64,000 nt of DNA. Origin: Xanthostigma xanthostigma (lineage: Eukaryota > Arthropoda > Insecta > Raphidioptera > Raphidiidae). Shown in pieces: positions 55,535 to 64,000 of the stretch; positions within the stretch are counted from its first letter, which is position 1; the number at the start of each line of letters is the position of its first letter. The notes under the pieces are model-generated. The model was not told the DNA's origin. It worked only from the letters and a program-made list of their open reading frames with translations, and did no database searches. The position numbers and the translations under genes are program-made. The stretch lies in contig OY754468.1 of assembly GCA_963575645.1 (NCBI GenBank), forward strand, positions 47,255,665 through 47,319,664, written 5' to 3'.

Positions 55535-55632
55535 AAAAAGAAATTAGAAGTAATAAAAATTAAAATTAAATCACTAAAAAGTTGAAAATTGTTAAAATTG
55601 TCAAGAATAAAAGTCCATAATCGAAAATTTTA
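55535..55632 (-). repeat. Dispersed repeat E fragment
   Basis: AAATTAGAAGTAATAAAAAT through GTCCATAATCGAAAA aligns with the middle of repeat E (30620-30730). Only about 100 bp remain. Confidence 0.5.
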
Positions 55633-55848
55633 ACCTCAAATCTGCTTCAAATGACAGCTTGTTTCGTTGACATTAACACCGTTATTATTTTGTTTTTTTC
55701 TCTGAATTTGCGTGCGGCAAACAATAATTTCAGTGCGACAAACAATATTAATTGACACATACTGAATAAATACATGTAACTAGAAATGTTGCAATCAGAT
55801 TATTAAGTGAAACTTTTTTCCAGATTCATTATAAATTCTAAAAATAAA

Positions 55849-55883
55849 TCCATTGAAATGTTTCGAAACATCATCTTCATCAA
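55849..55883 (-). ncRNA. Hammerhead-like or retroposon end motif, degenerate
   Basis: The minus strand reads CTTGATGAAGATGATGTTTC followed by GAAACATTTC. The boxes CTTGATGAAG and GAAAC resemble the hammerhead-like cores of family D, but the first box has an extra T and stem II is weak. Probably a decayed copy. Confidence 0.3.
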
Positions 55884-56268
55884 GATAACAAACGCCGTCA
55901 TAATATTCACAGGTAGTTCACACAGGTACCTTCGAGATTATGAGAGCAAAGTTAAGAAATAATAAAATTCTGTGGTTTAAAAAGCGTGAAAACAACTCAT
56001 TCTTGACATTGATATGTGTCAAAATGGATGACATTTAGCAATACAGATCTGTTCCACGCCTCGGCATTAATATGATAACGTTTTATGACGTTTAATATAC
56101 AGAGTGAATCATTTTAATATTCATATATAAAAATCGGCCTATTTACTCTCCGTTTATCGAAAATGACAGTGTCCTGTTTTTAGTAGAAAACCGCACGAAA
56201 ATCTGTTGAAGAGTTTACGCGAATCTATTGCATTTGGCAGACAAGCTGCAAATGGAGGCCTTTTTTAT

Positions 56269-56310
56269 ATAATAATAATGCGTTTAATGTCCGTCTCTCG
56301 GCATTTCTAC
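56269..56310 (-). mobile_element. tRNA-headed SINE, 3' fragment
   Basis: AATAATAATGCGTTTAATG with CCGTCTCTCGGCATTT matches the 3' terminal 40 bp and ATT tail of the SINE at 6891 and 28378. Heavy 5' truncation is typical of LINE-driven retrotransposition. Confidence 0.6.
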
Positions 56311-56554
56311 ATTTTTTCTTCAACCTAATAGATACGGGCGTGAAGGGTATTAATTATTATTAACACTGATCTTTATACAAAATAAAATAAATAAATAAAA
56401 CAATAAAATTTCTCTCAATCACAACGCTAAATATGTCTGATTACAACGAGATTTAAAATGTAATTCAACTTGTTTGTTTCTTAAGCAACTTAAAACAAAA
56501 CAAAGGTCGACAATGTAGGTATTGAAGTTGACTCTGAAAGTACCCAACATTATG

Positions 56555-56792
56555 TATTCGGAACCCAAAGGAATGGTGAGACCTCTGGTGAGAAATGCGC
56601 TGAACTGTCCTAAGCGGGGTTTTTGACAGGTAAACTATGGAGGCATAAGGTAAACATTAATTTAGAAAAGCATGATTGACGCTAGCCTCTATCATGCTTT
56701 TCTAAATCAATGTTTGTCTGTCAAAAACCCCCCTTAGGACAGTTCGACGCATTTCTCACCAGAGGTCTCACCATTCATTTGGGTTCCGAATA
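56555..56792. mobile_element. Foldback MITE, ~238 bp
   Basis: ATTCGGAACCCAAAGGAATG with GTGAGACCTCTGGTGAGAAA is mirrored to 56791, and the hairpin tip pairs AGAAAAGCATGATTGACG with the complement. The left arm carries about 20 extra bases (near 56631-56650). No coding content. The TSD is unclear. Confidence 0.7.
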
Positions 56793-57867
56793 ATAGTTCA
56801 ATATTAAAGTCGGAAGAACTATGAAATCAATTTTGAAACTGATGAAATTTTCCAGGAAACTTCTTGCCGAATTACTATCTATCTCACCGGAAATTACGGA
56901 AAAAAATCTGGAAGAAAAAATTGACAGAGATGGGGCATGGAGTTTGTATTACGCGTTGGAAGCAAACAGATTTTTATCTTAAATTGGCCCACCTATTACA
57001 TTAGCGAACCTGTATATTACCTATAATATCAGTCGAATGAGATGGACGTTGGTTTGGAAAGACCACCCAGTTGCATACGTTATATTACTGGTTGCATTTG
57101 CATTAAATATGTGTAAGAAACGAGAAATTATATCAAGCGTCTTTTTCAAAATCTTGCTACTATTATTTATTTTCTCTATAATAAACAGTTAGCCTGGTTG
57201 TATATTATTACAGTCGAACTTATGTATTTTCAACACCATCTAATTTCAACTGATTTTTCTCACGTATTTTCAAGTTTTTGGTCTCTACTTCACCCTCGCT
57301 GCTCAGCCAATGAATAAATACGTTTGATAATGATTAACCTCAAAATAATATAACTTTTTCTGATTGATCTATGACTGCCACGGTAGGAGGATGGAAGAGC
57401 AGTTGAAAATACATGAGTCTCTTAGTCCAGACAGGTTGAAAATACTATATTGCCGCTCAACAGCGGAGTCATTTTTCTTTCATTAGAATAATTTAAGATT
57501 TTCTTTGCTTTTTGTTTAAATATGTACAAAATATGACGTACAACTAACGACATATATCAGTACAATTTAATGTTTGACAAAAATGATAGTTACGACTTAA
57601 TATTTTTTTATTTCATTCAATTTATTATGTAATACGGTTACCAAAAGCTTTAATATAAGAATATTTTATTAATAAGTTTAATAAAAAGAAATTTATTCAT
57701 GGGATAGCTTTTATAGTTGCAAAAAATGTGTGACTTTTAGGTAATCAAATTCCAATAGCATAAAATCATTGACCCATTAAGATTCAACACCAATAATATT
57801 ATAAAGAATAGAATTACGATCGCGTAGGTAGCAATAAAAACGTAGGGTAAATGATTCAAATAAAGGT
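56793..57867. other. Unassigned intronic DNA
   Basis: GTTGAAAATACATGAGTCTC and similar GAAAATAC words recur loosely around 57200-57450, but no unit could be delimited. No exon-like frame. Confidence 0.35.
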
Positions 57868-58165
57868 GCATCATAACCATATACTTTTATTTTATACTGA
57901 GCGTAGGAATAAAATCGCAATCGAACTATTAGGGTGCAAACATATACTTCTGTCTGGGTACGCCATGTTAACGTCATAGAAAAAGACAAAGTTTTTGAAG
58001 CAGAGATACTTTATTCAGATTGAATGCAAGTACCTACATCACAATCCTATCATCGGAGAAATCAAGTAATTGCATCGAAGAAAGAGACGCAGATATATTT
58101 TCGATACGCTTTGTTGCGTTCACTCACCGCACATTGAGTAGATAGACAATGATTCATATAGTTAA
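57868..58165 (-). repeat. Dispersed repeat O, copy 3 (inverted)
   Basis: Reverse complement of 31722-32068 plus the part after the interrupting element. It shows the uninterrupted junction between CTCAGTATAAAAT and AAAAGTATATGG, confirming the empty target of the 9-bp-TSD element. It also lacks the GC-rich insert found at 31927-32000. Confidence 0.75.
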
Positions 58166-61100
58166 TTAATAGATATAATATGATCATAACACACATCATA
58201 TTCAGTAATATTACTAGGTATTGTAACGGGAACTTTTTCAGTATCGTTGCTCGCTGCTATCTCGGAGGTTTTTTCGGATGTGAGGATGCATTTCTAGAAT
58301 TCTGAATTTCTGTTTGGACAGGCATCATCTGAAAACGGCTGGATCGATTTTAATTAAACTTGGTACACTATGAGTCAATACGTAAACGTGTAAAACTGTA
58401 TATCTACTCGAACACTATCGTCAAAACCGACATCAAAGCGGTAAATTCGAAAGTACTTTATGCAATAAGCGCGCGCTTAAGGCCTCAATACTCTGCAAGC
58501 GACCTCAGAAGTCAAACTTCTAATGCTGGAGAAATATTACTAACGGAAAATGGATAACGCATCAGTGAAACGAGTTCCTAACTCCAAAAAAGTTTTTAAT
58601 TCTCCGTTTTTCCACGCGTGTTTTTTTTAATTTTATGTTTTGATTATTGATTGGAGAATTTTGATTTCAACCAACTATTGACACTGATTTACTTACGTTG
58701 GATATATCAAATAGTAGACTCAATCCGTATTTCTGAGTACTTTTGAGTAAATTTCAGAGGTAAGTAGCGTACTATTTTTTATAACTTTAATTCATTGTAA
58801 ATACAAAGTCTATATCTGTTGGTTGAAATCAGGGGCATTGTATGTTCAAGAAGTGAATCGTTAACCTTTTAGTCTTTTTTTTTTTTTGTAATAAAGTTAC
58901 GTTCATTAAATGCATGATATTAATTCTATTATATAGCTTAATAATATAATATCATTAAGTTTTCTATGCGTCAATAAATAATTTGAATATGACAAAATTA
59001 ATTAATTACATTAACAAAATATACAAATGATATCAAGTTCGTTAGAAACATATACAAATAACTACACTTAAAAAACAACTTTCTAGTCTGGAATAATGTA
59101 CACATTATAATATAGTGTTTTTGTATTTATGATGTTGGTATTTTATATTATTATATTATACTGTATCTATATCTGTAGTCGTCAGACAAAAGCACTTATG
59201 TCGAATTTTCTGTATCATAATATTATAGTATCAGGAAACACATCGTTTTGCACGGGACATTAAAAACGATCGGATGGTATTGCACCATCACAGGTTAAAT
59301 AGAATTTAAATGTACACTGGGGAATGAAATTCGTTCAACTCGTTGTTCGTGATGCTCGTGTGGCAAGACATTGCATTGAAGTTTGTGATTAGAACTGTTT
59401 TCTCTTATAATTATACCGAAAATGGGAAAATAGGCCATTAAATAAACTGGCATATGAATTCTTTATTATTATTTTTTTACTAATAATCTGACATAAGTCG
59501 TTTTGTTTCTAGCCACATTTACATAGATACTGGTGCTATGTAATGAAGTTGTACATGTCAGTGGCGTACAAATGATAATTTCTAATGTTTTTATTTCGAA
59601 GGAAACCCGGTTTGCTTAATTAACTTGCAATTTAAAAAAAAAGTACAGATCAACTATATAAAACACGTTTTCAAAAATCGGTTTAAAATAAGGCTAAATT
59701 CAAATATGTACTTAGAACAATGAATGGTTTTTGCAATAAAGAATGAACTGGTTTGGGCAATTTTTATTCAAAATATGGTACTTATATTGTTGACTTTTTG
59801 TGAATTTGAATCAATCTAAAAATGGTTCAATTTTACAGAATCGATTTCTCGCGAAATTAATCTCGATATAACTATTTGTATGGGCGAAACTCAACTCAGG
59901 CGCGCAAGACGTAATATAGAACATGTCGGTTGCGGTGTGTGCAGTTCATAAACGTTTCAAGTTTTCTTTAAAACCTAAAAATATTAGAATTATATATAAA
60001 CTGCATTGTTAGCATGCATGATGTTGAATAAAATATTTTAAAAATCTTGTTTGTATAATTAAATCACAATCAATTTTAACCTGCTAATTCAAAATAAAAT
60101 AAAAAAAAATAAAAAAGGGAGCTTGCGTTTTAAAGCGAAAATGGCAATAATAATAATGATATCATTATATGTATATTTACCTACGTACAATTGTGCATAT
60201 GTGTCGCATGGATACAAATAACAGCATTAATTAGACATTATTTTTGAAATTTTTTTCGCACTTTCGCTAGGTGTAATGGTACGGCATTGCAGGATGTTGT
60301 AGAGCAACTCTCGATGAACAAAAGCACGTTTGAAAAATTGGTCTACGCTGGCCCAAAACTTTTTCAGGGACCCTTTTCGGAAGGGCCTTTTTTCGGTTTT
60401 TTCAAAGTTTCTCAAAAAGTATAACATCGATCATACTGAAATTTTGTATGCATATTGAAGCTTATAAAACACATATTCTATTAAAGTTTCAAGTCTTCAT
60501 ATTTAATAGAACGGAAGTTATGGAATTTCGAAAAAATGGCCCAAAAAAGCGATTTTTTGCAATTTACTAAAAAACTACTGGTCCGATCGGAGCTCACAAA
60601 AACCCATTCGATTCGTCTTTTTATTGCGCATTTTTTATTTCCCTACACTTAATTTGTCAAATGCATAGTTTTCCCGTAAATCGCCAAAAAGTGATATGGA
60701 CGATTTTTGCCATTTTTTTTAACTATCGTGCGGTGCTCCGATTGACGTTTAAACTTAATGTTACTTATATTCGTATTATCTAACAAAAAAAATACAAAAT
60801 CGACGTTCGCAATTGCATGTGACGGATTTGCTAATTCTGCGCGGCTAACCGATCATGTTGCTAATTCGCGGTAATATCGTTTAGAAAAGATAGCTGCAAG
60901 CTATTGAATACGTGCGATAAGAAGAGGGGGGAAAACGATCAGTAGCGGCGTTCTTTATTGTTTTCAGTGTCAATCGTTAACGACATCTGCACTGGCTACT
61001 GATGCGTCTTTGTTAGAAACTCGTTTGTGCGCTACTGTCTTCTCTAAACGATACTACCCTAACTGCCCCTTCAGTAGACGGAAATTAATTAAGAAAGCAC

Positions 61101-61541
61101 GCCAGTGGGTATGGTTCAGCATTGGTCTTGTCCACATAACCTAAGTAGTCAGATGGTAGCAGGCCGTGGAACTAATGACAAGTCAGCTGTCAGAAGATCA
61201 TAATGGACAGCTCAATTCATATATGTACCTACTATATAAACCAACATATTTTGTATATTATATAGTCGTATGTTATGAAAATAGTTATAAGTTTGAAAAC
61301 GTAATACTCTTTAACCCTAAAACAATGCTCATAAAATTTTTGATTCAACGGCTTATGAAAGTCGATGGCAAATTTTTAAAACGGTTCTGTAGCCTTCTGA
61401 GAAACGATAATTTAATTGTCAGTCAGTTTGGATCAAATCTTGCAAGACGATTTTGAACAACTCCACTTGATCTATTACTTTGAAATTTTGCATACTAATA
61501 TCGTATCGATGACAATACAATCTGAAAGCATGACCTCAAGT
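58166..61541. other. Unassigned intronic DNA
   Basis: GGCTGGATCGATTTTAATTA (58340) and ACTACTGGTCCGATCGGAGC (60585) look like retroposon ends. ATCGTTTAGAAAAGATAG (60883) is mirrored near 61045, a possible 160-bp foldback. No frame has domain resemblance, including the 96-codon frame at 61166-61456. Confidence 0.35.
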
Positions 61542-61612
61542 CATTGTAAACTGACTATTCTGACTGCAGTATCAATATAATATACTGCAGTCAGAATAGT
61601 CAGTTTACAATG
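61542..61612. mobile_element. 71-bp perfect hairpin with CAAGT direct repeats
   Basis: Arms at 61542-61572 and 61582-61612 (31 bp each, starting CATTGTAAACTGACTATTC) are perfect complements with a 9-bp AT loop. CAAGT occurs immediately outside on both sides (61537-61541 and 61613-61617), which could be a 5-bp duplication. Confidence 0.6.
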
Positions 61613-61959
61613 CAAGTTTTACAACACCCTAGGGTTGCCACGTTTGGGCTCATTTTTGTAGGCAGATAGTTCTGATAATAATACACCCATAGAGTAGGTG
61701 ACTAAAACGTAAATAATAAAATACAAGTGAAAAACCATTAAAAAACAAACTTCTATTAAAATGGACTTAAAAGAAGAAAATAAATAAAATCATTTTATCA
61801 TTGTTGAGCTGACCTAAAAGGTTGTCGCGAGATATGTTCATAAAAAAACCATAATTTAAACTTCACGCGAAAAGCTATAAGGTTAGGCCAACAATGATAA
61901 AACAATTTTATGTGATTGTTATTTTGTTCATTTTAGTCATATTATAAGTATATTACTAT

Positions 61960-62235
61960 ATGAAGCATTGTCTATTTCCTCAATGAGCGGTGAGTGAAGG
62001 CAACAAAGCGTATCGAAAATATATCTGCGTCTCTTTTTTCGAAGTAATTCCTTGGTTATTCCGACAATATATATTATATACGCGTATATTAACATGGAGT
62101 ATATCTCTCTTATTTATGTCTTTATCTATGGCTTTAACCAATCAGAACCAACGAGCGCTTACGACTTGAAAAAATACAGAAGTATATAATGGTTCGATTG
62201 TGATTTTATATAAAAAAGTATATGATTTTAGTACA
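61960..62235 (+). repeat. Dispersed repeat O, copy 4 (diverged)
   Basis: GAAGCATTGTCTATTTCCTC through GAAAATATATCTGCGTCTC matches the other copies. Later landmarks (ACAGAAGTATATAAT, TTCGATTGTGATTTTAT, AAAAGTATATGATT) recur in order with an altered middle. Confidence 0.6.
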
Positions 62236-62449
62236 TTTTAATAAAAGCTTGTTTTTGAAAACGTGTTTATTTTGATCATGTCTCAAAGTCGTGTCTTCAA
62301 CTTCAACTGGATTTATATTGTTAAGGAGAAATTGACTCTGCATCATCTTCGGAAGTCTTCAGAACACCCGCTATAAAATAATATATCCGTATTGATACAC
62401 AATATTATAATACGTATAAACTGACAGAGATATCGGTCCGTATTAATAT

Positions 62450-62700
62450 CACACAGGGTCGCTCTGGCACGCTCGACGTATCAGACCTCTGGTGCTGCCG
62501 TCCTGGTCCTCATCATCATCTTTATAGATATTATATTGTTGTGTGTGTGTGTGTTGTTGCGTTCGTTCAGAGGTGGTGTCACGTTCAATATCGTGTGATA
62601 TGTGGTCGAGCCGGTCCCTCTCTTTCTCTTGGATCGCCGACGCCCCCTCGGGCGCTCTGCCTCTGCCACGAGACCGAATACGTGAGAACGACTCAGGCAA
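62450..62700. other. GC-richer patch with open frames on both strands
   Basis: Composition shifts for about 250 bp. A GT microsatellite (62538-62555) divides frames of about 80-106 codons on both strands. The minus frame gives a hydrophilic product rich in Arg, Asp, Glu and His repeats, the plus frame a Cys-rich one. Neither matches a family I know. An exon, promoter or enhancer is possible. Confidence 0.3.
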
Positions 62701-62863
62701 AAAATATCAACTCGGACTTGAAAATTCAATACAATTTATGTATACGTCAAATGACATACTTGAATTCGGTAAAATAAGAATAGAGTTCGTTTTTTTTAAG
62801 TTTTTTTTTCGGACAACAATTTTCATTTCTTGGTGGGAATACGTTATTGAATATTACTATTAA

Positions 62864-64000
62864 TTTTTGTAGCAATTGGCTACTAACTTTATCAACTTAT
62901 CCTAGACAAGTAAACGAGGACCTCCTAAACATGACACTTGTTTAAGGATGTATTCCTTAGGCTCTCCCTTGTGTGTGCCCGTGCGTATACTATACTCTTG
63001 ATTGCTTCTCTGTGTGAATGCGTTATATATTGGTAAGTTACTTTACAGGGAGAAATTTAGTTACAGGGGTAAATTACGACGGTTAATTATTTTTTTTTTA
63101 TATGATAGTTAAAGAGATGGTGACAGAAATGGTCAAGGAGCACTTGGTGGCAAAAACGCTCTCTTTCGTGTAGTCTGAGTCCCCCTCTACATATCCGCTT
63201 AGTGGAGTAGGAATCCAGCGCGTTGCAGTACGACGCTGGGGCACTTGAAAAAATGGCAAAATTCAAAATTCATCTACAAAATGACAGAACAGCATCTGAT
63301 GAACCTCCTAATTGCAGAAAAAATATTTTATCCCAATTTAGCCCTCTATCTCTTTAACTATGAGTGTAGATATAGAATTTAAAATTTTAAAATAAGAAAT
63401 CGACTAGTCCGGGACTTGTACCCGGAACTTCAGTACCTATATACAAAACAAATCTTGTAAATTTTATTTTCGGACAGCTTAGTTACCGGTACCCAAGTTG
63501 AATAAAACGAACGGAAAAATAAACTGTTAAAGATAAAAGAGGAATTCGGGAACATGTTTAAAACTAAGAAAGATCATAAAATCAAATCATTGAAATTTCG
63601 TTAGTCCATAAAAATGCATAAATTCTGACAGGATCTTAAATCAACAGTTGAGTCTATAAATTGTTATTTTTATATTACCATTTTAAAACTATGTATTTAA
63701 CGATTTGATTCCGTGGCTTGTTGATTAAGTTTACACAAAATAAGAATTTCACATGGTTATATTTTATTCTTCTTGATTAACGCATTCTCTCAATAATTAA
63801 TAAAAAATAAGTTTGTATCTAAAGGATTAGGTATATGAGAATGCTAGAATACACATTTTAATAAAAAAAAAACGGAAAAATATAACATAAATCCAGATGT
63901 TTGGTTGGAACAAACGAGCAGCTGTCTATATAGTCTGTTTGTATACGATTCAGTTTCGTGGTTTTTAAGAAATCAGTTACAGTTAGTTATAGATTTTTGC
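62864..64000. other. Unassigned intronic DNA
   Basis: No gene was recognised. A GTACAAGTCCCGG-like word on the minus strand near 63411 resembles a B-box, but no A-box was found at the right distance. Confidence 0.35.

Larger units (their letters stand above)
54617..64000 (-). other. Probable wingless intron (3' part)
   Basis: The splice acceptor of the terminal exon is at 54617-54618, and no other Wnt exon is visible up to the window edge, so at least 9.4 kb of intron is implied. It contains a TTAA MITE, repeats E, O and SINE fragments, a foldback at 56555, and a GC-richer patch at 62450-62700 that could hold regulatory or unrelated coding sequence. Confidence 0.7.

Overview
This is about 64 kb of AT-rich insect nuclear DNA. 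The only confidently protein-coding host feature is the last exon of wingless (Wnt1) on the minus strand at 54035-54616. Its start is set by a strong splice acceptor, and it carries the Wnt lipidation motif and the full C-terminal cysteine-rich domain. The earlier wingless exons lie beyond the right edge, so everything from 54617 to 64000 is probably wingless intron. The exon's insertion and C-terminal sequence look unlike my recollection of butterfly or fly Wnt1. A non-dipteran, non-lepidopteran insect (perhaps hemipteran) fits, but I cannot name the species.

Almost everything else is dispersed, nested and often palindromic repeat DNA. Many insertions can be delimited to the base because both target-site duplications (TSDs) survive. 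These include six hAT-like elements with perfect 8-bp TSDs (17684-18165, 18692-19224, 26671-26922, 27459-27856, 38646-39136, 46629-46885) and two TTAA-flanked palindromic MITEs (12868-13288, 54704-55123). There are two copies of a family with 9-bp TSDs (32078-32830, 37088-37986). A pogo/Tigger-like MITE (15202-15301) and a PIF/Harbinger-like MITE with TAA duplications (52233-52665) are also present. A deleted Harbinger copy at 48998-49579 still encodes the start of the nuclease, and a frameshifted MADF-domain remnant lies near it. Non-LTR-type material includes a tRNA-headed SINE (6891-7310, 28378-28777, fragment 56269-56310) and a retroposon-like repeat whose head reads CACCCGGGTG (3431, 13574, 19681, 45150).

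Two systems stand out. (1) 20613-23511 is a foldback element whose terminal inverted repeats are tandem arrays of a 124-bp unit (6 units in the left arm, 12 in the right) around a 0.5-kb AT-rich centre. It is flanked by a perfect 8-bp duplication and sits inside an open reading frame that is continuous, in phase, once the element and one duplication copy are removed. (2) A family of small palindromic elements (copies at 3773, 8927, 24893, 26533, 26945, and a related foldback at 3843) is flanked by unusually long 12-14 bp duplications. It contains hammerhead-ribozyme-like cores, which suggests a Penelope-like or retrozyme-like mode of spread.

Layout: 1-8 kb repeats and foldbacks; 8-11 kb nested hammerhead-family element carrying a small ORF; 11-20 kb MITEs, a tRNA-like remnant and nested hAT elements; 20-24 kb foldback element in a broken ORF; 24-32 kb tandem duplication, hammerhead family, hAT, SINE; 32-38 kb nested 9-bp-TSD elements; 39-48 kb dispersed 0.6-kb repeats and tandem arrays; 49-53 kb Harbinger remnants; 53-54.6 kb wingless 3' end; 54.6-64 kb wingless intron with further repeats.
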